From Halohasta litchfieldiae (GTDB taxonomy: Archaea; Halobacteriota; Halobacteria; Halobacteriales; Haloferacaceae), in NCBI RefSeq assembly GCF_002788215.1, contig NZ_CP024845.1, positions 2,542,001 through 2,606,000 on the forward strand: 64,000 bases of DNA, in the 5' to 3' direction. Below are positions 50,422 to 59,304 of the stretch, one piece after another (the stretch's first letter is position 1; each line of letters opens with the position of its first letter). The translations under genes and the position numbers were made by a program. Below the pieces are notes generated by a model. It had not been told where the DNA came from. It saw only the letters and a list, made by a program, of their open reading frames with translations, and did not search any database.

Positions 50422-51090
50422 TCAGCTGTTTTGGCCGTAGCCCTTGAACTTCTCTTGAAGATGGTCGACTTCCTCGTTAGGTAGCAGGTCCGGTTCGCCG
50501 ATGGACCGTGCCTGATAATGGATGCGGGCGCAGTACTCAACCATCTCGGCCGTCTCTAGGGCGTCCGAAAGCGAGTCACCAAGCGCGAGGACACCGTGGT
50601 TTGCAAGCAGGCAGGCGTTATACTCGTCGCCAAGTGCTTCGACTGCTCGCTGACCGAGCGCTTCGGTCCCGTAGGTTTCGTAACCGGCGACGGGGATCTT
50701 GTCGCCGATAAAGGCGATGAGGTAATGGGAGGCCTCAACCGGTTCGTTGAGACTAGCGAACGTGCTGGCGTATGGTGAGTGGGTGTGGACCATCCCGCCG
50801 ACGTCGTCGCGGGCCTCGTAGACGAGTCGGTGCATCGTATCCTCGTTGGACGGCTTCTCGCCCTCGTGGACGACGTTGCCGTCGAGGTCGATGATCGGCA
50901 CCTCTTCGGGGTCGATCTCTGGATATGGCATCCCCGAGGGACTGATGGCGATGTTGCCCTCCGCGGTCCGGCTGCTGACGTTGCCGCCGGTGCTCTTTGT
51001 CAACCCCTTCTCGAGCATCTCTCGGCCGTAGGTACAGACGGTCTCTCTTGCGTCGCGGTTCGGTAGGTCGGGTTGGTTCTGTGAAGTCAT
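50422..51090 (-). CDS. Class II aldolase (L-fuculose-phosphate aldolase-like), single domain
   Basis: A 222-residue class II aldolase, the usual size. It has CTYGREMLEKGLTKSTGGNV, SPSGMPYPEIDPEEVPIIDL, the metal site GGMVHTHSPYASTFASL (His-x-His) with LLANHGVLALG, and EEVDHLQEKFKGYGQ. It resembles both halves of the tandem protein at 41071, and probably shares its reaction. The start codon lies eight bases after the stop of the dehydrogenase, so it is co-transcribed with it. Confidence 0.92.
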   Translation of the reverse strand: MTSQNQPDLPNRDARETVCTYGREMLEKGLTKSTGGNVSSRTAEGNIAISPSGMPYPEIDPEEVPIIDLDGNVVHEGEKPSNEDTMHRLVYEARDDVGGMVHTHSPYASTFASLNEPVEASHYLIAFIGDKIPVAGYETYGTEALGQRAVEALGDEYNACLLANHGVLALGDSLSDALETAEMVEYCARIHYQARSIGEPDLLPNEEVDHLQEKFKGYGQNS

Positions 51091-51098
51091 GGTGGATC

Positions 51099-52172
51099 TC
51101 AGTTGTCGGCTGTAAGTCCAAAGTCGTCGACAACGCTTTTGTCGGCAACGTGGGTCGGTTCACGACCGTTGAGCAACGCATCGATATCGTCGACGATCAT
51201 CTTCGAATGGCGGTCGACCACCTCGTTTGCGGCCCCGGCCAGATGCGGCGTTGTGACGACTCGGTCAAGGTCGAGCAGTGGGTGGTCATCGGGTAGCGGT
51301 TCCTTATCGTACACGTCAAGGGCGGCTCCTTGGAGTTCGTCGTTTTGCAGAGCCTTGACCAACGCGTCTTGGTCGATGAGAGCCCCGCGGGCCGTATTGA
51401 TGAAGAAGGCGCTGTCTTTCATCGCGGCGAACTCCTCGGTGCCGAACAGGCCTCGCGTGCTGTCGGTCACTGGGGCATGGACGGTAACGACGTCACTCTT
51501 TTCGAGTAGTTCGTCGAGATCTCCTTTCGTCACGTCGTGGTCAGCCATCTCGTCGGCGTCAATGTAGGGGTCATAGCCTAGCAGGTCCACGCCAAAGCCC
51601 TGAGCGCGGGCGGCGACCGCTTGCCCGATGGCGCCCATACCGACGATACCGACTGTCTTGCCCGTCAGTTCCGGCCCTTTCAGGTTTGCGAAGGGCGAGT
51701 CCTTCGCGACGCCCCAAGTCACGTCCTCGCGTTCACCGCCGCCGGCCGCGTCGGAGATGGGGTCGCCGGTATAGGTCCCCGTATGCAGGAGGTGGTGTGC
51801 GCGAGCAATCTGTCGACCGGCGGCCAAAATTAGCCCCCATGTGAAGTCGGCCACGCTGACCGCGTTGCGACCAGGGGCATAGAGAACGGGAATCCCCCGC
51901 TCGGTGGCCGCGGCGATATCGACGTTGGCATCCGGGCCGCCCCGAGCGCAAGCGATGATTTCCAAGTCCTCGGCCTGGGTGAGAACGTTTTCGGAGACGC
52001 CCTCGTAGCCGACGATGAGAATCTCCACGCCCTCAAGGTGGTCGATGAATTCCGATTCAGGGAGCCGGCTCTCTCGGTCCCCAATGGGGACATACTCTAC
52101 GTCAAAGCCGTAGTCGTCCTCCAGACGGGACAATGCCGCCGAGGACAGGTTCGCTGTGACAAGTATCTTCAT
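51099..52172 (-). CDS. D-2-hydroxyacid dehydrogenase (3-phosphoglycerate dehydrogenase-like)
   Basis: A 357-residue NAD-dependent D-2-hydroxyacid dehydrogenase. Seen: the N-terminal MKILVTANLSSAALSRLEDD, NVDIAAATERGIPVLYAPGR, the Rossmann GKTVGIVGMGAIGQAVAARA, and catalytic residues in INTARGALIDQDAL (Arg), DVYDKEPLPDDHPLLD (Glu) and VVTTPHLAGAANE (His). ATG 52172 is chosen; the frame opens at 52367 but the added part is not conserved. It is the first gene of the leftward cluster-2 operon and faces the truncated kinase. Confidence 0.92.
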   Translation of the reverse strand: MKILVTANLSSAALSRLEDDYGFDVEYVPIGDRESRLPESEFIDHLEGVEILIVGYEGVSENVLTQAEDLEIIACARGGPDANVDIAAATERGIPVLYAPGRNAVSVADFTWGLILAAGRQIARAHHLLHTGTYTGDPISDAAGGGEREDVTWGVAKDSPFANLKGPELTGKTVGIVGMGAIGQAVAARAQGFGVDLLGYDPYIDADEMADHDVTKGDLDELLEKSDVVTVHAPVTDSTRGLFGTEEFAAMKDSAFFINTARGALIDQDALVKALQNDELQGAALDVYDKEPLPDDHPLLDLDRVVTTPHLAGAANEVVDRHSKMIVDDIDALLNGREPTHVADKSVVDDFGLTADN

Positions 52173-52376
52173 GATTGATGATGACGGCCCGGTTGCGACG
52201 AAAGACCAGCGGGCCGTCGGACTGGCTTCCGCTGTGGAGGCGTGACCACTCCCGAGGGTCACGCGGCGCATATCCACATTGAAAAGTGCGCAAGTATTAT
52301 ATAAGAAGAATCGTTCACAAGTAAATAATTCTCCTACCCTTTCCTTTATAAGTAGATTATTACACAATTAATCATT

Positions 52377-52598
52377 ATGATTGTGGCGCTGATAGGCATT
52401 GATGCCGGCACGACTGTGATAAAATCCGTCGCTTTCTCGCTCGAAGGCGAGGAGTTGTACACTAGCAGCGTCGATAACGCCGTCGACTCGCCGGAACCAG
52501 GCTGGGCAGAACAGGCTATGCTGACCACATGGGAGAAGACCGCACAGACGCTCCGGGTTCAGTGTGGTCGACAGACACGCCGCACGCCGTTGAGATAA
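52377..52598 (+). pseudogene. FGGY kinase, truncated after about 60 residues (cluster 2)
   Basis: The start of an FGGY kinase: ALIGIDAGTTVIKSVAFSLE, PEPGWAEQAMLTTWEKTAQT. It then turns into a short unrelated tail and stops after 73 residues. No more of the kinase is found downstream in any frame. The text corresponds to VLIGVDAGTSNLKAAAFNLD and SGWQVQNMTTNWKKTATVI of the complete kinase at 39384. It is divergent from the cluster-2 dehydrogenase. Confidence 0.8.
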
Positions 52599-52875
52599 CC
52601 AGTGAAACACCACTGAATCGCCGGTGTTTGTAGCGATTTGTGCCACCGCCGACTATAGGAACGGCCCTAGTAACCTAGTAAATCTATCATGTATTGCAAT
52701 CCGGTGTGTTTTGATTTGCTACAGGCGATTCCGAAGCAATCAGCTATCCCACCGCCGTAATCTGCAACAGTCGACTGCATTGCGATGGTGTCTACCGCCT
52801 CGGTACGGCGTCAGTGATGGTGGGTCACGACCCGAACTCGATGATCCATCTGAGGACGGTTTTGAGGACGATCTA

Positions 52876-53199
52876 TCAGTGATACAGCCGGGTATAAACC
52901 ATATACTGCGATACAGAAATATACTGGAGGAGTTGGGCATGCATACCGAAGGCCTCGCCCATTGCCTCGGCCTGATTTTTCTCTCGCTGGAGGTACTCTG
53001 CCATATCCGACAGCATGTTGTGCTCTGGGATGATGTCGACACCCTCGACAGTCCGGACATCGAAGTCACCGTTCGGTCGACAGATCATATATCGAACAAT
53101 ATTGTCGACGGAGTCCGTTTGCTGATCGTCGACGCCGAACAGCCGTGAGAGATCTCCATCCTGTGGGTCGACGTGGAGGCACAAGAGTACAAACGGCAA
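52876..53199 (-). CDS. Uncharacterised ORF after SppA, doubtful
   Basis: An open frame of up to 107 codons that begins directly after the sppA stop with only a TTG start (53199). Text such as DPQDGDLSRLFGVDDQQTDS and GDFDVRTVEGVDIIPEHNM, then SDMAEYLQREKNQAEAMGEA, is acidic and looks protein-like. No family is recognised and there is no good start. It could be a remnant of a larger gene or be expressed by read-through coupling from sppA. Confidence 0.35.
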   Translation of the reverse strand: MPFVLLCLHVDPQDGDLSRLFGVDDQQTDSVDNIVRYMICRPNGDFDVRTVEGVDIIPEHNMLSDMAEYLQREKNQAEAMGEAFGMHAQLLQYISVSQYMVYTRLYH

Positions 53200-54165
53200 T
53201 TACTTCAGTTCAACTTCGAGATCGCGACCGTCACTCACTGCGACATTTGCGACACCGTTGCCAGCGGCGAAGGCAACCCGTTCGGCACCGAGGCTCAGTC
53301 GCTCGGCAATGCTTCGAGACGGTTCGAACGCATGCGTTTCAACATCGGCTCCGATGAGATCGCTAATTCTATCTTCGACATCCGACTCGGTTCCGAGTTC
53401 GTCGACGAGTCCGATCTTTAGAGCGTCGCTCCCGAGATAGATGCGGGCTTCCGTATCCCGAATATCTTGGGGGTCCATATCCCGGCCCTCGCTGACTGTC
53501 TCGACGAACTGGTCGTAGTAGCCGTCGATGATACTCTGGAGATACTCCCGCTCGTCGTCCTCGATTTCGCGAAGGGGAACGCCGGCGTCTTTGAACTCAC
53601 CTGCTGTAAACTGCTCGTACGTGAGCCCAAGTTTTTCGGCCAATCCAGCCGCGTTGGGTCGTGAACCGACGACACCAATCGACCCGACAAGGCTGGCATC
53701 TCTGGCCCACAGCTCGTCACAGCCAGTTGCGATCCAGTAGCCGCCAGACGCACACGTATCGGTTGCATATGCGAGTGTCGGACCGTCGAAGTCGACGGCT
53801 GCACGGCGAATATCGTCACTCGGAAGGACCTCTCCACCGGGCGTATTGAGTTCAACTATGAGAGCTTCGACAGCCTCGTCGTCGTCAGCCGCCTCGATCT
53901 GCTCGACGATTTCGTCGGCAGTGGACGCGTTTCGTCCCGCAACTGGTGAGGATCGGCTCCGAGTGCGCTGAATCGGACCCGAGACTGTGACTTTCGCTAC
54001 ATTGTAATCTTCGGGACCGCCGAACCGGCCGCCTGTGAGTCGACCAACAAGCTGTTTTCCAGCGAGGGTCGCGGCGGCGCCTGCGATCCCTGCAGCAATC
54101 ATCGCAGCTTTGTTGGAATTGGCGTCAGTCTTCGAGACGGTGTCGCCGGGTATGTCTTCCACCAT
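53200..54165 (-). CDS. SppA-type signal peptide peptidase (S49 family)
   Basis: A 321-residue S49 protease, an integral membrane enzyme with its catalytic part probably outside. One N-terminal hydrophobic stretch is seen (AAMIAAGIAGAAATLAGKQ). The catalytic Ser is in TDTCASGGYWIATGCD and the Lys in FTAGEFKDAGVPLREIE. Other family text: VALIVELNTPGGEV-like (here EALIVELNTPGGEVLPSDD) and DASLVGSIGVVGSRP. Start ATG 54165 is preferred over 54225. It is intact despite lying next to decayed DNA. Confidence 0.9.
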   Translation of the reverse strand: MVEDIPGDTVSKTDANSNKAAMIAAGIAGAAATLAGKQLVGRLTGGRFGGPEDYNVAKVTVSGPIQRTRSRSSPVAGRNASTADEIVEQIEAADDDEAVEALIVELNTPGGEVLPSDDIRRAAVDFDGPTLAYATDTCASGGYWIATGCDELWARDASLVGSIGVVGSRPNAAGLAEKLGLTYEQFTAGEFKDAGVPLREIEDDEREYLQSIIDGYYDQFVETVSEGRDMDPQDIRDTEARIYLGSDALKIGLVDELGTESDVEDRISDLIGADVETHAFEPSRSIAERLSLGAERVAFAAGNGVANVAVSDGRDLEVELK

Positions 54166-54315
54166 AATTGCGCATGGCACGCAGAACGGATATATTGGAG
54201 GATTGGGAACTCGGCATGTGGTCACTCGCCGGCCAAGGCCATGTCCCGGACCAGCGGGGCTGTAATCCGAGCGAGGCTCCTGACGGCATCGATGCCTATC
54301 CGTAAGTGTGAGATG

Positions 54316-54480
54316 TCACCGTTTGTGAATTTCGGAGTCGAACGGCTTCCGCTGTGCGGCCCGCAGGTGTTGGGTGAATGTTGCCCGCGAGATATTGAGG
54401 GCGTCGACGAGTTCCCCAGTGTGGTGTGGCGTGACCGCTCGAAGTAGCCCGCCTCGACGACGGGTTCGGACACCTCGACG
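54316..54480 (-). pseudogene. HTH_10 (bat-type) regulator fragment
   Basis: On the minus strand a frame reads GYFERSRHTTGELVDALNIS and RATFTQHLRAAQRK, then FDSEIHKR and a stop. This is the end of a haloarchaeal HTH_10 (Bat-like) regulator. The expected upstream part is absent. It overlaps the opposite-strand antitoxin relic slightly. Confidence 0.65.
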
Positions 54481-54738
54481 AGAAGGACGACCGTGCGTGG
54501 AAGGCAGCGACGATTGCCGAGCAACTCGGGGTAGATACGGACGCCGTTAGTGCGATCCTCTTGCGACTGAAAGGCGCGGCCTCGTCCGGCATAAACGCCC
54601 ATACTGGGCGGTCACGGACGGTACGGAACGACTCCAAGCTGCCTATCGGTGCATCAGTATCACGAGGCTGCAGACGAGCAGTACGGCGAGGAACATCTTG
54701 AGGAGCTCCAAAACGACGAGATGGAGCCCGTGCAGTGA
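54453..54738 (+). pseudogene. Winged-helix antitoxin-like gene, frameshifted
   Basis: Pieces in three frames: LDDGFGHLDEKDDRAWKAAT with IAEQLGVDTDAVSAILLRLK (near 54453-54570), GLVRHKRPYWAVTDGTERLQ with AAYRC, and HQYHEAADEQYGEEHLEELQ ending at TGA 54736-54738. At least two frameshifts break it. The next gene starts across its stop (GTG 54735), as in toxin-antitoxin pairs. Confidence 0.6.
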
Positions 54739-54863
54739 CGGTGTTCGATGAACTGGAACGCGGCAACATCGTCTGGGAGACCGATCCACTCTTGGACAAC
54801 GGTCGACCGCTCCTCGTTTAACAGACCCCTCGGTTCCCTACTCACGGTTTACAACTCATCACT
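54735..54863 (+). pseudogene. PemK/MazF-like toxin relic
   Basis: A frame starting at GTG 54735 reads MTVFDELERGNIVWETDPLL and DNGRPLLV, a stop, then in the same frame QTPRFPTHGLQLIT and a stop. The text resembles the N-terminus of haloarchaeal PemK/MazF-like growth inhibitors (RGDVVW...GRP...). The in-frame stop and the loss of the rest disable it. Confidence 0.55.
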
Positions 54864-54931
54864 TGAGATCCGGTCGTGGACCGAGAGGTAGGGCCTTTGG
54901 GCCAAGAATCTCGACGGTGTCTCTGGTTTCG

Positions 54932-54970
54932 GTCGACCTCCCCGGGGTGAGAGGGGTATTGGAGGTCGAC
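54932..54970. promoter_or_regulatory. Inverted repeat in the region upstream of the CRISPR array (presumed leader)
   Basis: gtcgacctcc (54932-54941) and ggaggtcgac (54961-54970) are perfectly complementary around a 19-base GC-rich loop, 57 bases before the first repeat. If the array is read on the + strand, this lies in the leader. It may be a terminator of upstream transcription or a factor-binding site. The rest of the region is not recognisably a haloarchaeal leader. Confidence 0.45.
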
Positions 54971-55027
54971 AGAACATCTTTGTGCAAACCCCGCATTATA
55001 GCATCTGTAGCCGGTATATCCGGCATG

Positions 55028-56626
55028 GTTTCAGACGAACTCTCGTGAGGTTGAAGCAAGCGGTCGCTCCACCGTAGGGCTTCGTCATCTTGTTTCAGAC
55101 GAACTCTCGTGAGGTTGAAGCATCGCAAAGGATGATGGCGACTTGACTGCCTTCGAGTTTCAGACGAACTCTCGTGAGGTTGAAGCAGCTCACGACCGAC
55201 CAGGAGGACGTCACGCTGGCGTTTCAGACGAACTCTCGTGAGGTTGAAGCCCCGAGCGCACGGAGGGCTCGACGTCTTCGGCCAGGGTTTCAGACGAACT
55301 CTCGTGAGGTTGAAGCTGCCGGTACCCCGCCGCGGCGTTCGCGACGTCGGTTTCAGACGAACTCTCGTGAGGTTGAAGCAATCAGTCCGGCGAAACGGCT
55401 GAAACGAGCGAGGGTTTCAGACGAACTCTCGTGAGGTTGAAGCGTGACTGCGCCGTTGGCGGGGAGCGATGCGCCGATGGTTTCAGACGAACTCTCGTGA
55501 GGTTGAAGCGTCGCGTGGTCGTCGCGTACGTGGCGTTCGAACCGGGTTTCAGACGAACTCTCGTGAGGTTGAAGCTGGGGGCAGTATCCTGGGCGCTCCG
55601 TAAAGAGGCAGTTTCAGACGAACTCTCGTGAGGTTGAAGCTACGGAGTCCGAGACACGGTCACCGACGCACTGGGGTTTCAGACGAACTCTCGTGAGGTT
55701 GAAGCAAACTCTAACTCGGAGATTTGCAAATCTACAGTCTGTTTCAGACGAACTCTCGTGAGGTTGAAGCGATCAGTCATCTATCCCTCTGCATGGTGTC
55801 GGTGGGTTTCAGACGAACTCTCGTGAGGTTGAAGCCGACGTGATCCCGGTCGAGGCCGAGAGCGAGGAGAGTTTCAGACGAACTCTCGTGAGGTTGAAGC
55901 CGATTGCTCGTCTGCTCCTCGGGGTGTGGCATCCCGTTTCAGACGAACTCTCGTGAGGTTGAAGCGGAGATAGTAGCACCTCCTAAGTGGCTTCTGTACG
56001 GTTTCAGACGAACTCTCGTGAGGTTGAAGCTACAGTAAGCTGATGCAGTACACCCACGCCGAGTAGTTTCAGACGAACTCTCGTGAGGTTGAAGCCTCTC
56101 AATCGTCGGGTCGCTCCCGTCGGTCCCGGTTTCAGACGAACTCTCGTGAGGTTGAAGCGGCCCCTCGATCTACACGTCGGTGCTGTTCGACGAAGTTTCA
56201 GACGAACTCTCGTGAGGTTGAAGCCGTGGGCACGTCACCGAAGCTGAGACAGTCCCGAAAGGTTTCAGACGAACTCTCGTGAGGTTGAAGCGTTTCGGAG
56301 CGGTGAATGTCACAGATACTGAATCATAGTTTCAGACGAACTCTCGTGAGGTTGAAGCGCGTGGTGGACCGGCCGGGCGAGTTCAGCGATTGATACGAGT
56401 TTCAGACGAACTCTCGTGAGGTTGAAGCGATTGAACCGAGATATCGCCAAACGCATTGTCGACAGTTTCAGACGAACTCTCGTGAGGTTGAAGCGACTCC
56501 GGGACAGCCGTTGTCGGAGATGATAATGGCGTTTCAGACGAACTCTCGTGAGGTTGAAGCGGCGACCGCTCGAAATCGAAGTCGGTCGCGGTCCGGGTTT
56601 CAGACGAACTCTCGTGAGGTTGAAGC
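55028..56626 (+). CRISPR. CRISPR array, 25 repeats and 24 spacers, no cas genes in the window
   Basis: Thirty-base repeats begin gtttcagacgaactc and end gtgaggttgaagc; all 25 copies look identical. Spacers run from 33 to 40 bases, most 34 to 36. Starts are at 55028, 55092, 55157, 55221, 55287 and so on, the last at 56597. The repeat matches the haloarchaeal type I-B group, and the terminal gttgaagc corresponds to the usual eight-base 5' handle of crRNA, so transcription is left to right. The right side abuts a truncated nuclease gene. Even repeat identity at both ends means there is no sign of decay at the trailer. Confidence 0.97.
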
Positions 56627-56984
56627 TCGGCGATCAGGTCGATCAGATGGAGATCGGCGTTTTGTCGGAGGCGGACGGCATACTCTTCGGCTGGTCCCGT
56701 GAATCGCCCCATTGTAACAACCATCCCTCGCTGGGGGCCGTCGAAGTCGAACGTGGCGATCGCTGAATGGAGCTTCTGAACGACTGGTCGACCAACGGTG
56801 TCGGTGTGTTTGGATTCGACGATGACTGCTTGGCGGGTTCCGTCGACGACTTCCTCTATCAGGACATCTCGGCCTTCGTCAGCCCGACGGTCGGCCTGTC
56901 GAACGTTCTCGTAGCCAAGATTACGGAATACATCCTCGATTACGTCTTCGAACTCGAACCCGGAGAAGTCGTCTAAACAGCCAT
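56627..56984 (-). pseudogene. Mrr-like restriction endonuclease, truncated by the CRISPR array
   Basis: A minus-strand frame reads LDDFSGFEFEDVIEDVFRNL, GYENVRQADRRADEGRDVLI with the acidic site, IVESKHTDTVGRPVVQKLHS and QRGMVVTMGRFTGPAEEYA, then runs directly into the last CRISPR repeat. This is the Mrr_cat-type nuclease core (E...D...E-x-K). The C-terminal part is missing. At the 5' end ATG 56984 is one base out of frame: restoring one T in the gttt run gives MAVLDDFSG. So it is frameshifted at the start and cut at the end. Confidence 0.82.
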
Positions 56985-57124
56985 TCTACTTGGTAAAGAA
57001 CTATTGCTAATTGTATAAACACCATTGGAAACCAACAGGCAAACCCAGGATTCTATATCAGTGAGGGTCTCCAATCCCACATATTATAGTTCCAACCATT
57101 ATAGACTAAACTATAATAGTCTAA

Positions 57125-57580
57125 ACTCTAACTGCAAAACAGTACGAACTGTGCGGGGCCGACGCGTATGCGGATCTAATCGAACCGGAACTTCCAGATT
57201 TTGTGAGAGAGACGTTCGAATTGCTCTGTCACGAGGTACTTCCCACGCTCTACCCAGAATACAGACTGACACAGCTGCCTGCACAGTGGTGGTACAAACA
57301 CCACGAAATCGATGTTGTCGCGACAACTGATCAGAGTACGTTGATTGTCGGGGAAGCAAAGTTCACGAATTCCCCGCTCGGATACGATGTGCTCGCCAAG
57401 CTTGAGAACACGACAGACCACATTGACTGGAAGACGAACACTGGTGGGACTCCGGAGTACGAATACGCTCTATTCAGTCACTCCAGATTCAAGAATTCAG
57501 TCGAAGAAGCTGCAACAGAGCGTGATAATCTCCAGTTCGTTGCGTTGGGAGAGATTGTTTCGGTCCTCGAATCCAGTTAG
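57125..57580 (+). pseudogene. Archaeal ATPase (DUF234) C-terminal fragment
   Basis: The frame opens after a stop at 57122 and reads IEPELPDFVRETFELLCHEV, LPTLYPEYRLTQLPAQWW, HEIDVVATTDQSTLIVGEAK and EYALFSHSRFKNSVEEAA. This is the DUF234 nuclease-like C-terminal domain of haloarchaeal AAA-type ATPases. The N-terminal ATPase with Walker motifs is absent. A GTG at 57203 could start a short product of 125 residues. Confidence 0.75.
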
Positions 57581-57743
57581 TCAAGGCATACTGACTGCTG
57601 CTGTGCTGGGACGCGAGACTGAAAATGTTAGCGAATGTGAAGAAAATGAGTGATTTGTCCGTAAGTGTCATGCTTACGGAGATTCGAGCTTGCCGAGACG
57701 TGCTCACTCCGTTGCGCGCGTCACAGAGTGACGCTCGCTACAA

Positions 57744-57818
57744 TGCTCCGACGGGGATTCGAACCCCGGTCATTACCGTGAGAGGGTAATATGATTGGCC
57801 GGACTACACCATCAGAGC
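57744..57818 (-). tRNA. tRNA-Glu (anticodon CTC)
   Basis: On the minus strand a full cloverleaf is visible: acceptor gctctga/tcggagc (one G-T), D arm, anticodon stem ttacc/ggtaa with loop ctctcac (anticodon CTC), and T arm with ggttcgaatcc. The discriminator is A and CCA is not encoded. It reads GAG codons. It marks the right border of the defence-gene and relic region. Confidence 0.92.
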
Positions 57819-58169
57819 GTGCTGTCGCGTTCTGCTGAACGCATTGCATAGTATCCCGCTGGTGAACAAAACAGTTGCGCTTTGGACGCCCCCGTGTGTT
57901 GGGCTGTCGACCCACAAAAACACGGGACGCCAGCGACCCGTCTCATCGCTACGAAACCACATTCATTCCTGATTGTCCCCATGCTGCTACTGTATGTTGA
58001 TTGATCACAACCAACATTATTGTATATAATATACTGACGCACTAGGTGAAATAAACGGTGGGGGTATCTGAGTCGTTGATTCACGAGGAATACTGATCGG
58101 AGTTAGCTATCGAATAGAAAAATCCTTCAATAAGGCCAACCGTGGTTATACCATCTAGGTGTCGACCGA
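57819..58169. other. Intergenic region between tRNA-Glu and nadA
   Basis: About 350 bases with no convincing gene. An AT-rich part (58010-58060, with attgtatataatatact) may be the promoter region; sequence just upstream of nadA (aaaaatccttcaataaggc) is also AT-rich. Confidence 0.5.
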
Positions 58170-59303
58170 ATGCCAAACATGGAAACAGCGACGTTCGAGA
58201 CTGAACTGAGTCTGTTCAAGTACGACAATTTGGAGCAGTTGCCCGCCAGCTACCGGGAGTTGACCGAAGCCGACCGAACGCCGCGGATCGAGGCCGCACT
58301 CGATGAACTCGGCGACGATGTGGTCATTCTGGGCCACAACTACCAGCGCCGCGAGATCGTCGACCACGCCGACTTCATCGGCGACTCCTACGCGCTAAGC
58401 AAGCACGCCGCAGAGGCCGACGCCGAGTACGTCGTCTTCGGCGGGGTGACGTTCATGGCCGAATCCGCCGACATCATCACCGACGACGACCAGACGGTCG
58501 TCCTCCCCTGTATGGAAGCCTCCTGTCCGATGGCAGGCATGGCCGAAGCTCTGCAGGTCGACGCTGCTTGGGAGCAGATCACCGCTGCGGACCCCGACAG
58601 CGAGATCATCCCAATTACGTATATGAACTCCTACGCCGACCTGAAGGCGTTCTGCGCCGAACAGGGAGGCCTCGTCTGTACCTCCTCGAACGCCCACAAA
58701 GCCTTCGAGTGGGCGCTGGAACGCGGCGACAAGATTCTCTTCTTGCCCGACAAACACCTCGGCGAGAACACCGCCCACCGACTCGGGATGGCCGAGTCCA
58801 TTGCCGAGTGGAACCCGTGGGACCCCGAAGCCAAGGACGCCGACGAACTCGAAGAAAGCGAAATCGTCCTCTGGGACGGCTACTGTCAGGTCCACGAACG
58901 CTTTACGGCCGAACATATCGCCGAGGTCCGCACCGAATACCCAGACGCAAACGTCGTCGTCCACCCCGAGTGTCGACGCGAGGTCGTCGAGGCCGCCGAT
59001 GTCGTCGGCAGCACCGCGACGATCACGGAGGTCGTCGAAGAGGCCGACCCCGGCGAGACGTGGGCCATCGGGACCGAAATCCATCTCGCCAAACACCTCG
59101 ACCGCTGGCACGACGACGTGAACGTCTTCCCGCTCTGTGGCGACGCCTGTATGGACTGTGATGCGATGAGACAGATCGACCCCAACTATCTGACGTGGGT
59201 ACTCGAAGAACTGGCAGCGGGCCGCGAACACAACGTCATCGAGGTCGCCCCCGAGGAGAAGGAACTCGCTGGGGTCGCCCTCGACCGCATGCTGGAGCTA
59301 TAA
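58170..59303 (+). CDS. nadA: Quinolinate synthase
   Basis: A 377-residue NadA, a [4Fe-4S] enzyme condensing iminoaspartate with DHAP to quinolinate. Cluster Cys and active-site motifs: LGHNYQRREIVDHADFIGDS, EYVVFGGVTFMAESADII, LPCMEASCPMAGMAE (first cluster Cys), VCTSSNAHKAF (Cys), VNVFPLCGDACMDCDAM (Cys). ATG 58170 is chosen; ATG 58179 is possible. The nadB gene begins one base after its stop. Confidence 0.96.
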   Translation: MPNMETATFETELSLFKYDNLEQLPASYRELTEADRTPRIEAALDELGDDVVILGHNYQRREIVDHADFIGDSYALSKHAAEADAEYVVFGGVTFMAESADIITDDDQTVVLPCMEASCPMAGMAEALQVDAAWEQITAADPDSEIIPITYMNSYADLKAFCAEQGGLVCTSSNAHKAFEWALERGDKILFLPDKHLGENTAHRLGMAESIAEWNPWDPEAKDADELEESEIVLWDGYCQVHERFTAEHIAEVRTEYPDANVVVHPECRREVVEAADVVGSTATITEVVEEADPGETWAIGTEIHLAKHLDRWHDDVNVFPLCGDACMDCDAMRQIDPNYLTWVLEELAAGREHNVIEVAPEEKELAGVALDRMLEL

Positions 59304-59304
59304 G

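Noticed and set aside
55174-56724. ORFs inside the CRISPR array with repeated peptides
   Set aside because: They arise from the repeat sequence and are not genes.
57140-57359. Minus-strand ORFs over the DUF234 fragment
   Set aside because: They are in the antisense frame of a recognisable domain and have no motifs.
57744-57818. tRNA-Glu as an attachment site of an integrated element
   Set aside because: No second copy of the tRNA 3' sequence was seen in the window and no integrase gene lies beside it, so integration is not claimed as a feature.
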